Of a stretch of 64,000 nucleotides of DNA, positions 12,501 through 22,489 are shown in pieces. The stretch comes from Charina bottae. Taxonomy: Eukaryota > Chordata > Lepidosauria > Squamata > Charinaidae. Each line of letters starts with the position of its first letter. Position 1 is the stretch's first letter. The notes below the pieces were generated by a model. The model saw only the letters and a list, made by a program, of their open reading frames with translations. It was not told the DNA's origin and ran no database searches. The position numbers and the translations under genes were made by a program. The stretch is taken from positions 74,129,414 through 74,193,413 of the forward strand of contig JALMGJ010000002.1 of NCBI GenBank assembly GCA_023362775.1, written 5' to 3'.

Positions 12501-15500
12501 CATGCAGAGAGGGCATGTTACGGACCCTGTCCATGAGAGAATGTAGACTGGCGGAGTCCAGGAAGCGGGCCTTCTCTGACGTGGCCCCCGCCCTTTAGAA
12601 CACTCTTCCCCCAGAGGTGAGGCAAACCCCCTCTCTCCTGGCCTTCCGGAAAAAGTTAAAGACTTGGCTCTGCCATCTCGCTTGGGATGGGAAGGGGGGT
12701 AGTCAAGATATGATATATCTTGCTTTTATTGTATTTTAATCTTTTTAGCTTTATTGTAAACCTCCCAGAGTCCCTTTTTTGGGGGAGATGGCAGTGACGA
12801 AATTTGATTGATAGATAAACAAACAAACAAACAAATGGGGGTATTATGAACAATTTAACCACTGTAATATAAATAAGATTGGCATGCTTATTTGTCATTT
12901 CATACTGACAAGTTGAGTTTTTACTTTTTAAAAATTTCATTTAGACAGTGAATATTTGTTTTGCTTAAATTGTTTTGCTTAACCTTGCTTAACTAACAAG
13001 GTTAAAGATTCATGAAAATAACATATTTTGTACTAACAATGCCATATATATTTTGTGGATTCCAAGTCAAGAACAATTATCAGTCTGCCTTTATTCATAG
13101 ATAATAGGGTTGCTCAAATAATGGGTTTGACAAAAGTACTGGCTTACAAAGTACTATTATACAATTTGGCAACACAAAATATTTTTTTCCGTAGTTGACT
13201 ATGATATTTAACCATACAAAGGCCATAAAGTTGTAGATAAAGTGATATGGGACTTCTAGTATAAATATTTTCCGTTATATTAAAATACCATGTATAGACA
13301 GCATTAAGTGTCTTTAAAATGTCATATGCACAATATTTTATGTGATTTATCAACAAACAGAAAAAAAGACACTGTACTGGTTCACAAGTTATGCTAATAG
13401 CCTATGGCTTGGTATTTTAAGTCTGAATTTGAGTACTGTATTGCTACCTTCCCTGGCTTGTTTCAGTTGTTGTTTGTTGTTTGTTCTTGCTGGTGGTAAA
13501 TCCCTATTATGTGTGTTTGATCTGCAAAGCATCACTAGTTGTTGATCTGTATTTCCATTCCTAGTCTGAAGGGCAATCCTAAACCACAGCCCACCAGTTT
13601 TGCTATCACAGCAAACCACTTTATGCTATAAACCAGAACGTGATGAACGCAAAGTATGTTTATTTCTGTAACACCAACTCATGGTTTTGGTATTCAGCTA
13701 ATCCATTCACTTGACCATCATTACAATGTGCTTAAAAAAGCAAATCAATATGATTATAATTTTTCATATTGCAGATCTGAGCAGAGCATACTGAATGACT
13801 AATATTTCACAATCAAGATGAGATTTCAATCAGGGACTTCCATACTGATAGTTCACATTCTTAGTCCTATATTATATTAATTATACTATTACTATTACTA
13901 TTACTATTACTATTACTATTACTATTACTATACTATACTAATCTAGAACTATAGCCAATTTTTTAAATTCTATTTTAAAATGTTATTATAAAACAGAGGT
14001 GCACAATCTGAAGTCTTAGGTGCAGCTCTATAAGTCATTCAGGAATTGCAGCTGAACTGTAATTTTTAATGTGATAGAAGATGACATCATTAAACAGACA
14101 AGATAAATCATATTAACTATATATAATTAACTTGAAAATTAACTTCAAATTCGATATTGTTTTGTCCTGGAATGCCAAGTGTGGCCCTCAACTCAAATTA
14201 TCTACTCACTTTAAGTAACACCTTTAAATGATTGTTGGCATTTGCAGGAGAATATAAAAATCAAATCCATTAAAAACTGGATTTGATAGAATTCTCAAAA
14301 GTGGGGGATTGTAAAGATGAATAGAAGAAAGATGTAAAGAGCATAATACCATGTAAATTCAGGGCATAATACCAATATATTTAAAAACTGAACTCAATCC
14401 CACAATACAGTAAAGGCTATTTTACCAAAGCTACATCTATCTTTTATTAAACTGGCCCATCAATATAATTGCTGTAGCTAAGATCATAAGAAGACTACAA
14501 AGTGATGCTCATATATCAGTGTATATCAGATCACAGAAAGTTTTTAAAAGATTTCCCTACTTTTTTTTTGCAGCAACTGATGGGATAATGAAGTCAACAT
14601 TTCATAGGAAACAGAGGATGCTGATCAACAGCCATCTCCAATCTACACAGTACCAACTTTTAATGTTGAAACAAAGAACTGAAAACATTAGAAATATTTT
14701 ATACATCTTCACTATTCTCTTGGAGAATGAGTAAGACAGAAATTGTCTTTTCTTAAACCACTGCTTATATAAATTCAAATAATTTAATTAAAAATAGGAA
14801 TTCATAATTACACCATATATTCAATCCTAAATACTCAGAGACATTTAAATATGGTAATTCCAAATAATTATGCATACAGTATAATACAAACAGGTTTCAG
14901 TACGTGACAAATTCATTACTCCTGTATCTTAAATTATTACTTCAAAGCTACTGAAAGCATCTGCTTGAATTTGGGAGAAGAAGGGTGTGGTGGGGAATCT
15001 GAGACAACCATTGAAATAATTACACAATATAACGACAGAAACAGGCTGCCCTTTTTACAGCGCTCCCTTGATTTCGGTGGAGGTAAGAAAAGAAGTAATA
15101 GTGAAGCACTGCAGTACCACTCTGCTGTCATACATGAGCCAGGCAGGGAAGAGCCGCAGCTGCCTCCTGTTGCTCCCCAATCTTATTCAAAGGAATCCGT
15201 ACCTTTACACGCGAGATCGCGTAACACATCCTCGTCCTGCGGACCGGCACCCGCCCTGCCGGCTTTAAGGGGGGGTCCTAACCTCCTCGCGGGGGAACCT
15301 ATAGGAAAGACCGTCCGCCACGCATCTTCTCCCCTCGCCCGGCTGGCATGACCCCTCCTCGCCTTTTCCGAGAGCGGGCCCGGCGGCAACAGGCTGCTTA
15401 CGGCCTCCGAGCCGCGGCGGGGCGAAGGAAGCCACTCTCCCCAGGGTTGGAACGGGGCAGAAAGGACCGGGCTCGGCCATCCTCCCTCGGCCACCTGCTG

Positions 15501-15571
15501 CCGCTCGGCCCCCTCACCTGAGGACTGTCCTCCAGCGCCTCCTCGATAGGCAGCTTGTCTATCCCAGGCAT
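483..15571 (-). CDS. APPL1: APPL1 adaptor protein, 5' portion (coding exons 1-4, gene continues off left edge)
   Basis: This spans four exons on the minus strand that join in frame (all phase 0) into the first 95 residues of APPL1, a Rab5 effector with BAR, PH and PTB domains that links early endosomes to receptor signalling, including adiponectin receptors and AKT. The joined product starts MPGIDKLPIEEALEDSPQ and runs through the first helix of the BAR domain. The closest remembered vertebrate APPL1 is about 700 residues long, so roughly 85% of the protein lies to the left of the window. Every junction has GT donor and AG acceptor dinucleotides. The order APPL1, HESX1, IL17RD with APPL1 and HESX1 divergent matches the arrangement known in mammals, which supports orthology over the paralogue APPL2. 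Introns 1 and 2 (11 kb and 2.9 kb) are filled with transposons. Confidence 0.95.
555..1383 (-). other. APPL1 intron 3
   Basis: AT-rich intron without a recognisable gene. The sequence near 955-1095 (ending in a GGCTGCTTAGAGTC-like motif and AAATAAATTTG) resembles a worn CR1/L2 3' tail on the plus strand. Confidence 0.6.
1384..1443 (-). CDS. APPL1: APPL1 coding exon 3
   Basis: Twenty codons, NELSAATHLTSKLLKEYEKQ, with a CTTTTTCAG acceptor and GTATCG donor on the minus strand. This is BAR-domain helix 1 and appears identical to the mammalian sequence, indicating strong constraint. Confidence 0.96.
1444..1895 (-). other. APPL1 intron 2, segment next to exon 3
   Basis: AT-rich sequence without recognised coding or repeat content. 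It ends at the foldback transposon starting at 1898. Confidence 0.6.
1898..3342. mobile_element. Foldback DNA transposon with TATAAGACGAC subterminal repeats
   Basis: The ends are inverted copies of each other: CCGTATTTTCCGGCG at 1898 and its complement ending at 3342, both flanked by TA. Multiple copies of the subterminal motif TATAAGACGAC lie near both ends in both orientations. Inside is a second large inverted repeat with arms of about 230 bases (about 2700-2930 and 3002-3240) around a GC-rich spacer, plus a diverged partial copy of one arm at about 2560-2690. No transposase is seen, so it is non-autonomous. The TA flanks fit the Tc1/mariner superfamily but class assignment is uncertain. 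It is interrupted by the insertion at 2006-2300. Confidence 0.75.
2006..2300. mobile_element. Perfect palindrome insertion (PLE-terminal-repeat-like) with two hammerhead-like cores
   Basis: Positions 2040-2157 and 2184-2301 are exact reverse complements (118-base arms, 26-base spacer). The insertion is flanked by a 15-base direct repeat, AGACTACCCCTCTTC, at 1991-2005 and 2301-2315 (sharing one base with the arm). Each arm contains a hammerhead-type core; on the plus strand it is CTGAAGA 2224-2230, stem GCTCCT 2232-2237 with AGGAGC 2244-2249, then GAAAC 2250-2254. The left unit has an extra 34 bases (2006-2039) missing on the right. The sequence recurs at 17375-17450. Inverted terminal repeats and hammerhead cores are known in Penelope-like elements; assignment to that group is inference. 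Confidence 0.65.
3513..3539. repeat. Perfect 11-bp hairpin
   Basis: TGGGCAATCAA at 3513-3523 and its exact complement at 3529-3539 flank a 5-base loop, inside APPL1 intron 2. No function is apparent. It may be the remnant of a very short inverted-repeat element. Confidence 0.7.
3760..4166. mobile_element. Tigger/pogo-like MITE (CAGGTAGTCCTC ends, TA target site)
   Basis: Inverted ends CAGGTAGTCCTC (3760) and GAGGACTACCTG (to 4166) are flanked by TA on both sides. The body has recurrent phrases such as CTTAATGACC and TTAGTGAC in both orientations, giving partial internal palindromy. There is no transposase. The 407-bp size and the TA duplication fit a non-autonomous Tc1/mariner-pogo element; the short open frame at 3920-4177 is incidental. 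Confidence 0.75.
4372..4470 (-). CDS. APPL1: APPL1 coding exon 2 (start of BAR domain)
   Basis: Thirty-three codons, TRSLLGVFEEDAAS through AMYRIYDAQ, with an upstream TTTTTAG acceptor and a GTAACT donor on the minus strand. The encoded helix begins the BAR domain, which forms curved dimers on endosomal membranes. It differs from the mammalian protein at only a few positions. Confidence 0.96.
4744..5072 (-). mobile_element. tRNA-derived SINE (ACA-like), copy 1
   Basis: A full-length minus-strand SINE with a tRNA-like head (A box around GGCTCAGCGGG, B box GGTTCGAATCCC) and a tail containing AGTCGGACACGACTGC. It is flanked by a 13-base direct repeat, ATGACCAACAGTA, at 4731-4743 and 5073-5085, showing insertion by target-primed reverse transcription. 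The family resembles the ACA SINE known from Anolis; the name is from memory. Confidence 0.85.
5316..5644 (+). mobile_element. tRNA-derived SINE (ACA-like), copy 2
   Basis: A plus-strand copy of the same family with intact A and B boxes and the AGTCGGACACGACTGC tail. The flanking 16-base direct repeat TATAACTCAAGTTAAG is at 5300-5315 and 5645-5660. It lies 243 bp from copy 1 in opposite orientation, so the pair can form a long inverted repeat in APPL1 intron transcripts. Confidence 0.88.
5867..6590 (+). pseudogene. PLE polyprotein C-terminus with GIY-YIG endonuclease, frameshifted
   Basis: An open frame of 215 codons (5867-6514) ends a Penelope-type polyprotein. GVIYNIQCKDCSSHYVGQTG with following RRLAERIHEH is the GIY-YIG nuclease core (YNIQC..YVGQT, then the catalytic Arg and His region). 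Family knowledge says this domain nicks the target before telomerase-like reverse transcription. After FNCETVSIL the frame is broken by about 22 extra bases at 6414-6435; downstream the frame resumes as NQAKSKNAREFLEAWHS and continues to about 6590. The N-terminal reverse transcriptase is absent. Confidence 0.8.
6810..6840 (+). ncRNA. Hammerhead-like ribozyme core in PLE terminal repeat
   Basis: CTGAAGA (6810-6816), one extra base, stem II GTTGCC (6818-6823) pairing with GGCAAT (6830-6835, one G-U pair) around loop TAGTCG, then GAAAC (6836-6840). This matches the minimal hammerhead variants described in Penelope-like elements. The extra base between the CTGANGA box and stem II departs from the canonical form, so activity cannot be assumed. 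Confidence 0.6.
6951..9230 (-). other. APPL1 intron 1, apparently unique sequence
   Basis: AT-rich intronic DNA. I see no exon, and no repeat I can name. Small open frames (for example 8028-8339 minus and 8182-8406 plus) overlap each other on opposite strands and carry no motif. Confidence 0.55.
9840..10530 (+). mobile_element. Insert inside the L2 LINE, possible solo LTR
   Basis: This block interrupts the L2 between endonuclease and RT, and does not resemble the corresponding part of the L2 copy at 56.6 kb. It begins TGTTTTGATT and has promoter-like and poly-A-like phrases (GATAAAAACC near 10233 and TATAATAAGG near 10470). I could not find a matching target duplication, so solo LTR is only a guess. 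Confidence 0.35.
10790..12700 (+). pseudogene. L2 reverse transcriptase and C-terminal domain, degenerate
   Basis: The RT palm is readable across three frames: 11033-11716 (through FQSGFRPGYG), 11629-11907 (VPQGSVLSPLLFNIYMKPLG and YHQYAEDTQLY) and 12257-12598 (C-terminus). The catalytic box reads YAED where related copies have YADD, changing the first catalytic aspartate to glutamate. Together with the frameshifts this shows it is non-functional. Confidence 0.8.
12840..15199 (-). other. APPL1 intron 1, segment next to promoter
   Basis: AT-rich DNA with no recognised gene. It includes an (ATTACT)n microsatellite at 13884-13931. Open frames on both strands are short and lack motifs. Confidence 0.6.
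13884..13931. repeat. (ATTACT)n microsatellite
   Basis: About eight tandem copies of a 6-base ACTATT unit, ending in a slightly altered TATACTATACT stretch. Confidence 0.9.
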
Positions 15572-15890
15572 GTCGGCGGCTGAATCTTTCCAGGCCACGC
15601 CAACCCCGTACCGCACCCAGCCGACGGGCCTGCTCCCGCCTTCCCCGGCTCCTCGGCGAACACCGACAGGCCAGCCCCGCTCAGGAAATCCCGCCCCGGC
15701 CCTTCCCCGCGGCCGGCCGGCCGGACGCGGAGGAGCAATCGGTGAGGCTGCGCGGTTTCCTATTGGCTGGAAGAGCAGCCAGTCTCGCTGGCGAAAAAGA
15801 GGCGGGCGCCTGTCAGCCTCGCGGGGTTTGGCAGGAGGGGGCGAGGCGGAGGGGTCACTTGTGGGGCTTCTTCCTGTCGGAGGGCAGTTT
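15200..15890 (-). promoter_or_regulatory. APPL1: CpG island / promoter of APPL1
   Basis: A stretch with very high GC and many CpG dinucleotides, in sharp contrast to the AT-rich flanks, surrounds APPL1 exon 1. On the minus strand it has a CCAAT box (complement of ATTGG at 15762-15766) about 190 bases upstream of the start codon, and no clear TATA box. This is typical of a broadly expressed gene. Island limits are estimated by eye. Confidence 0.8.
15518..15571 (-). CDS. APPL1: APPL1 coding exon 1
   Basis: Eighteen codons from the ATG (minus strand, 15571-15569) to a CAG glutamine codon, followed by a GTGAGG donor. The residues match the APPL1 N-terminus apart from a likely Ala for Thr change at residue 12. 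The start is chosen because it gives the conserved N-terminus and sits inside a CpG island. Open frames on the opposite strand here are by-products of high GC content. Confidence 0.96.
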
Positions 15891-16112
15891 CTCTGGGGCA
15901 TATACCCACGAGTGTATATGCCCCATGCTGCACTGCAGCCCAGTCTCCGTTTCTGTGCGGGTCCTCCCTATTTTTTTGATGTTGTCATGTTGCCTTGAAT
16001 CAACTAAAATTATAGAGTGGAAATTGGATCTCTTAGGGCTGGTTCACAAGATGACTTAGACCCGTGCTTACTAACCCACTTAGAGCAAATTGCAGTTCAG
16101 GACTGTGGGGAG

Positions 16113-16490
16113 CAGAGCTTTCCAAACTGTGTGTCGCGACACAAAAGTGTGTCGCCACACACAGTCGGCTGTGTCGCCACACAACCCGGAAGTGGCAACG
16201 GGGGCGTGCACGGCGGCGGCGGCACCGGCGCGCCATCGGTGCTTCCGCGTTTTAGCGGAGGCTGCCGCCACTGCCGCCACCATGCACGCCCCCGCCCGCA
16301 CCGGGTTTTCCCGCGGCGACACATGAAAATCCGAAGGCGCCGCAGCCGCGGCGGCGCGCAAAGACCGAAAGCGGCAGCAGCGCTTCCGGGTTTTTGCGCG
16401 CTGCCGCGGCGGCGAGACTTCCGGATTTTCCCGCGGCGACACACCAAGGGCAGTTGGTGTGTCGCCGCGGGAAAACTTTGGAAAGCCCTG
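16113..16490. mobile_element. CpG-rich non-autonomous hAT element, copy 1 (378 bp, longest)
   Basis: Ends CAGAGCTTTCCAAACTGTGT and CTTTGGAAAGCCCTG form a terminal inverted repeat of the hAT type. A perfect 8-base target duplication, GTGGGGAG, is at 16105-16112 and 16491-16498. The body is rich in CGGCGACACAC-type phrases and CpG. It carries extra GC-rich material compared with the 262-271 bp copies. No transposase is encoded; overlapping open frames on both strands here are GC-driven. Confidence 0.9.
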
Positions 16491-16498
16491 GTGGGGAG

Positions 16499-17374
16499 AA
16501 TACTTAACTGGATATTTCTTCAGGAACACGAATCTCCACTTCAGGCTCTTTTTAAAGGCAACAGGGACTTAAGAAGGGAACTATGGAAAACCTCCACTTT
16601 CCAGGCTTAGCTATAACTGCTGCCCTTAAAAGGTTCCAGACTACCTCCCAGTGTATTTGACCTAGCAAGTGAGATCTCTTATATTCTTTTGGTAGTGGGT
16701 TGTGTGAAAGGGACAGAACATACAGCTTAACAGCTGGCAGCTGTTCAGTGGTCTTGGTGGTGGATGAGGGATTGCATGATTTAAAGTACAAATGGTGACA
16801 ACAGTAGCAAAATCAATTTTTTTTACTGTTGTTACTATTTCAGCTGTTGTGTCTACTTCCTTCTTCATATCTCATTTTCCCTATCTTTTATATTAGCATC
16901 GACTTTAGGACAAATATATTTATTTATTTTATTTTATTTGTATGGCCACCCATCTCACCAAGTGACTCTGGATGGCGAACAAAATTTTAAAAATAAAAAC
17001 AATTGCAATAATACAAAAATACATAGCAGGCAAGAATACATCACCCATATAATCACTAAATTAACCAAGAAACAGGTATGTTTGACATGTTAGGTTTATG
17101 GAAATGGGCTTGTAACTGATGATAAATCTTGGGTATATATCCTAAATTTCTGGAAACCTCAAATGGACACATCAGGTTCAGGCAATAAGATAAGCCATAA
17201 CTTTTGTTTAGAGAACAGCACATGGTGGGAGGGGGTACCAGGCTATGTGTATGTGCTCATTAGCTGAGCTGTTCAGCTTAACATACTATACAGTCTAGCT
17301 TTTTATAAATAAATGTTTAAAAAATGAATCAGAGTTCTTGATTTGCTTTTGTATAACTATTCAAATACTTCTAT
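16499..17374. other. APPL1-HESX1 intergenic DNA with L2 tail fragment
   Basis: No gene is seen. An L2/CR1 3' tail fragment lies at 16912-17035 on the minus strand (GTATGGCCACCCATCTCACC and GTGACTCTGGATGGCG phrases). Confidence 0.65.
16912..17035 (-). mobile_element. L2/CR1 LINE 3' tail fragment
   Basis: Minus-strand tail of the same type as at 24235, 39880 and 43100, with the phrases GGCCACCCATCTCACCAAGT and TGACTCTGGATGGCG. It is 5'-truncated as usual for LINE insertions. Confidence 0.7.
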
Positions 17375-17450
17375 GAAGGTTCTCAGTCATCCAGGTGGAA
17401 TTGTCTGTAGCTTGAATCATGTCAACTGGATTTCTATTTTCTTAGTGGAT
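17375..17450 (+). mobile_element. Short fragment of the palindrome family (PLE-like terminal repeat)
   Basis: The sequence from CTATGAAGGTTCTCAGTCAT to GGATTTCTATTTTCTTAGTG is nearly identical to 2005-2080. It stops just before the hammerhead-like core. A shorter echo (CTATGAAGGTTCTCAGT) is at 29443-29460. Confidence 0.7.
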
Positions 17451-17966
17451 TCACAAAAACTTCAAGCTTCAGAGTTAGAAACCAGAGGGTAAGAGATTGT
17501 ATTTATTCAGATCAATGCTCATTTAGCCAAATTAATAATAGCTGAATGGCAATTGTTACTCTTTCAAAAAGTAAAATACATTGAGTACTTTAAGAATATA
17601 TTGTTTTATAATACTGTATATGTGAACCAAAGTCATAAGACTAAGAATGACTTCAGTATCAAATATTTATTATGTATCGTATGAAGTAGCTTGCAAAAGA
17701 TAAGCCCTTTAATAAAATAAATTATTAACCAAGATGTATTTACTAAGTCTTTATATTTTCTTGTATTTCACTTTTTCTCTGTTTAAATATACTAAGATAG
17801 CTGGGCTCCAGGTATTTTGCTACACTGGCAACAGTCTAATCTTTCTTTTAAAAAAATAATGCAAAGGGAAGAAATAAAGTAAGGTGTATTACATTGCCAG
17901 CACAAAATCCACTATTTGCAATTATTCTTAAGGTACATCGATCTATTATTTTTACAGACCAGAGTA

Positions 17967-17971
17967 AAAAT

Positions 17972-18006
<35 letters not shown>

Positions 18007-18435
18007 TTAATTATTTGGATTTATCACCGCCCATCTCCACCATGGCAGACTCTGGGCGGTTTACAATCACATTATAAAAAATTAAAAACCTATACATCTA
18101 AAATATACTATAAAAATAAAAAATAAAAATCCAAAAGATGGTGTGTTCTTAAAAAGAGGATATTACTAAGCTAACCACCCCCAGGAGGAACTATTATTTC
18201 CTTCGTTCCAGGCAAGGCGGCAGAACCAGGTCTTTAAAGATTTCCTGAAGGCCAGGAGCGAGGGTGCCCGTCTCACCTCAGGGGGCAAGATATTCCACAG
18301 GGCGGGTGCTATCGCCAAGAAGGCATGCCTCCTGGACCCCGCTAGATGGAATTCTTTTATTGATGGGGTCCGAAGCATGCACTCCCTGCATGATCGGGTG
18401 GGGCGGGTGGATGTAATCGGGATAAGACGGTCCCT
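17967..18435 (-). mobile_element. L2 LINE 3' fragment
   Basis: Minus-strand fragment with a readable C-terminus (18166-18438: PALWNILPPEVRRAPSLLAF and SLKTWFCRLAW), a 3' tail with CCGCCCAGAGTCTGCCATGG, and a terminal (AAAT)n seen as (TTTA)n at 17967-18007. It is 5'-truncated. Confidence 0.8.
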
Positions 18436-18577
18436 CAAAATTCCTAAAATACTGGTGGGACCATAGAAATATGAGTGGGGAGGTGTTTGATTCTATTCAA
18501 CCCCCCATTAGTTACTCTAGACCTCTCTGATTTGACTATCTATCCCAGCCTCAGGATAAAGCAAAGCCCTGATCCCA

Positions 18578-19365
18578 TCTATATACTACTAAAACTTTTG
18601 TGTCTGTAACCTTCAATTGGGGAAAATGGTGCATCATAGGGCAACAATTTTTAACCAAGGTATCTCAAATAGGCTAACTTACAGAATGCAGCCAAAATCC
18701 AGGACCCATTACTCCTGTGGAATTGAAATTTGGCAAAGCTGTGGCCACTTCAACAGTGCCACGCCTTCCAACTACACTTCCCAGAAACCCATAGATTGCA
18801 TAGTGCAAGGGAAGATTGGGGGGGGGGGATATCCCTGCCCTTTTTCCTGCCTCCCTCTGGCCCTTGCGCCCAATCAGCTGGCAGCTAGGCCTGACCGGTG
18901 AGCAGCAATTGGCTGCTTTGGAACTGAGGCCAAAATTTGAAATCTCTTAATAGTGGTGGGCAGTGAGGGAAGGATGAGGGAGGGACTCAGATGCCTGCTG
19001 GCGAGTAGGGCTGGCTGGGGGATGCCGGCAGTTGACAGGTAAGCCCTCTTCTTCCTTGGGAGGAGGGTGCCCTTGGGGACATGCCGGGATAGGGAGCGGG
19101 GTGCAGTTTTCCTTGGAGCCCGCGGCTCCCTTTATTCTCCCTCCCCCCAGCAAAGTGGCAGACAGTTCCGCAGGTCACCCGAGGAGGAGGAAGAGTGATT
19201 TCTGACGCTCCCTGCCAGCTTCCCACAAGTAAAGTCAATGGGGAAGCCGGCGGAAGTCGGGACTTGCTCCCGCTGCTTTTTTGCCTGCCTGTAGCCATTC
19301 TGTTTCTCTGTTTAGGTGAGGAAATATCTCTAAAAGGATGACCCAATGGGTCACGAGTTGTCTAG
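18578..19365 (+). mobile_element. Non-autonomous Helitron with intact termini
   Basis: It begins TCTATATACTACTAAAAC directly after an A (18577) and ends CTAG (19362-19365) directly before a T (19366), as required for Helitron insertion between A and T. A 6-bp hairpin, TGACCC/GGGTCA with loop AAT, lies at 19339-19353, nine bases before the terminal CTAG. The 788-bp body has no Rep/helicase frame, so it depends on a partner in trans. The GC-rich centre (18.8-19.3 kb) could be captured host sequence; I do not recognise it. Confidence 0.75.
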
Positions 19366-22300
19366 TAAGTATTATTGCTAGTAGAGCATCTTGGCTTGAA
19401 AAAGAAAAAGAATTGCAATGAAGAAGCCTAGTTTGATATCAGTCCTGCTTTGCTAGATATCCATGAACTGTATTTATTGTAGCGGCAAGAAAATATTCAT
19501 ACAGCAGCAACTCAAAGAAAACTGAGAATGTATATGCCTGATTCAGTCTCTGTAACTGAGAAATTTCCTTCTTCTTGAGTAGACCCTTCCTCTCAGGCAG
19601 AGCCTTCACAACAGAGTTCCCTCATGACCAACAAGCATTCCTTTTCCAAGTCCACAACTTCTATCAGATGCTCTGAGAAGCATGAGAACGGAAAATTGGC
19701 AGGCTCAAAGGGAGAAAATCATGTGGCCTTCAACATTATTTCAAAACCCCTTTATAAGTGTGGTTAGACTTCCAGCAAAAGTATCACTTCTCAGTGTCTG
19801 GCTTGGCAGACAGAGGAAGGGGAGAAGAAAAATGAACCTGATCCCTGGCCAGTTTCTGGGGAATGTTGGGAGAAAGAGTTTCCACTCTTGATTTATAGAA
19901 AAATTATTTCCCCTTTTTCCCTTCCATGCAAGACATACAGTTATCAACTAAACTGTAACTAAAACAACTTTGACCATTTTACTTAATTACTTAACTTTCA
20001 TCCCTTGGGCTAGTAACAGTTAAGTCCTTTCCAATTAATTAAGGAAGACTTTATTATTTGCTATAAAATAGGAGCTCATGAACGCTAGGTGGCAGCATTA
20101 CAGAGCTGTAGTTGAGTATATTGTTCAAACAAAATATAGTAATTATTTGTTTATAAAGAAAGACCTAACCAAAAGGGAACACAACCATTTTATTTTTGCA
20201 GTATTTGTTTTGCTTCTCACAACATTTCTAACAATACATTTGAAGATTGCTGTTTAAAACGAAGTGGTTTTACCAAGAATATGACTTACCTACAGCTACA
20301 GTTGTAGTTTTCAGATTCAGCAATACACACATAGACATACACACACGCACATGTACACACACACGCACACACTTAAATTTGAAGTACTTTCCAGTGACAA
20401 AAAAGTTAAAGTCTGTCAACTCTGAAGCACTAATAAGAATTGTGGAGGTGCTTGAACTTGGTGTAAGTAGAAACTAGGCAGACTCAGGAAGAAAAATTGT
20501 TAAAGAAGTGGGTGTATTTGTCCAAATATAGGGTGAACATTTACAGGATATTATCTGGTAATCAGATGTTGCAATATTCCTCATGGACACAATTGTGACC
20601 CGCATTTGTGGAATTACAGTATATTTCTGGCCTTACCTCGCTAAGACCTTTTGGCCCATGTTGCTAGCAGGATACTAGTTAGACCACTGTTTTGAAGTTT
20701 ACTTCTGAGATTACTTCTAAGTTGTTTCTTGATACAAGGATAGCAGAAGAAAATTGACAATTCTCCAACATGTTTATAAAACAAATCAACATTAATGACC
20801 TTCTCAATTTTTAATATATTGCTTTAACATACAAAAATAAAAAGACAAATGTGAAAAAAACAAAAATGTAAAAAATATATAATAAACAGCTGTTTTTAAA
20901 TTTTGACTACAGAGCATAATTTTGATCAGTTTTTCCATTTTGTCCATGTTTCAAAAGTAAAGAGCAAAAAATGTCAAAGATTGTAAATCTGGAGTGATGC
21001 AACGGTTCCTTCCTGGCAGGATAATAATTTTTGCTATGCTGCATGCTTGGAAATCCAATTCTTCATATTGATGAGTTCCAAATGTTTGGTATAATAGTTC
21101 AAAACTGCATCCACATCTTTCAGTGTTATTACTCTTTTCAAAAACATATTTATAAACTTATGAATATTAAATCCCATTTCTTAGAAGTGTCCCATATTGC
21201 ACTTCCAGTTTAAAGGAGCTGACAGCCAGCTCTTTCTAAACATTATTTGAAGTGTCCAATAAACAGGAAAAAAAGTGTTTTTTTTTGCTGAATCAATCCC
21301 TTCTTAAGATCAAAAAACATACTTAATATTCTTTAAGGTTTTGATTTGCAAAAAATGGCAATTCTTTATTCCAAAGTTCTTGCAATACCTGATATCCACC
21401 TTAAAATATTCTTTGTCTATTAAACCTCCCTGCAGGTTTAGAATAAATGAGAATGCATTTCTATTTTGATTATACTGTAAATCAAGAGTTTTAGATACTA
21501 CAGATGCATCTGGACCAAATTGTGAAATCAAAAGATGTTTTCATTGGAAATATTGCCATCCTGCACTCAATTGGCATAAAAATTTCACCTCTGTTTTTCT
21601 TTTTCTTTTTTCTTTTTACTATTAAAATAAATTTTATTATATACAATACATAATACAACACACAATACAATACAATACAATACAATACAAAGACGAACAA
21701 TACATAAAAATATAACCTGACATTAAACTAATATCTTGAACTATAACCTTTTATATACTATATAAACTTTGCCTAGTCTAAACTTATCTAACCAAAAAAA
21801 CAAAACAAAAAAAACAACAACAAACCATTAAATTAATTTATTTAAAACCTTCTCTAACTAAATAGCCCAACCTAACCAACTTTCTACTTACTCAATCTTT
21901 CTTTCTTTTCTTCCTCTTCCCTCTCTTCCCTTCTTTTACTTCCACTTCCTTACTCTTTCTGTTCTACTTTACTTTACCTTCACACTCCTTCCCCCCCCCA
22001 AAAAAAGAGACTTCTTACTTTCCGTCCAATTTTCCATTATATATTTATATACTAATTTGTTCCTAATATTTACTTTACATATTCTGTTTTTCCATGAGTT
22101 CCAAAAAAAAAAAAAGAATTTACTTGCAGTTTTGAAATTGGAATTATCTCAGAGTATAGGTTTATCATGTGAATAAGGATAAAAATTGTGCTTATATTCC
22201 AGCATTTTCCAAATAGGCCTTGCAACTTTAATGCTGAAAATAGGGCAAAGTTTTTATTAAAAAGAAAAACAAAGCCTTGCTATATTGATAAAGGAGTCAC

Positions 22301-22489
22301 ACAGAGACTTTATAATTGTGCCATGGTAGTTTTGAATGTGTTCAATAAGAGAATAAAAGTAAAAATATATGACCAGTAATAAAACTGAAAATCAGGAATG
22401 TTAATCTCCCCATCCTCACATCATAGGTGTAATTTATATAAAAAGAATCTAAGGTTTGTGCCTCCAATAGAACCTTTCTTAATATTACT
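19366..22489. other. APPL1-HESX1 intergenic DNA
   Basis: AT-rich DNA with no recognised gene. It includes a CA-rich microsatellite at 20325-20370, an (AATAC)n run at 21663-21690 and a pyrimidine-rich low-complexity block at 21590-22000. Open frames are short and lack motifs. Confidence 0.6.

Larger units (their letters stand above)
9236..12835 (+). mobile_element. L2-type LINE, nearly full length but decayed
   Basis: A non-LTR retrotransposon with an endonuclease start near 9370 (LLNTRSVNNK-like, then ITETWL), endonuclease motif LGDFN near 9755, reverse transcriptase from about 10790 and a C-terminal region ending near 12700. The 3' tail has the phrases AAACCTCCCAGAGTC and GGGGGAGATGGCAG before an (ACAA)n end at about 12835. 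RT signatures include FQSGFRPGYGTETALVAL, CGVPQGSVLSPLLFNIYM and YHQYAEDTQLY. Frameshifts and stops split it into many short frames, so it is inactive. A foreign block at about 9840-10530 separates the endonuclease from the RT. Confidence 0.85.

Noticed and set aside
15555..15998. 147-codon frame opposite APPL1 exon 1
   Set aside because: CpG-island shadow on the non-coding strand.
16017..16610. Open frames of 116-197 codons in several frames
   Set aside because: They lie over the CpG-rich hAT element with its 8-bp duplication; frames on both strands result from GC composition. The same applies to 36788-37219, 42741-43177 and 48537-48921.
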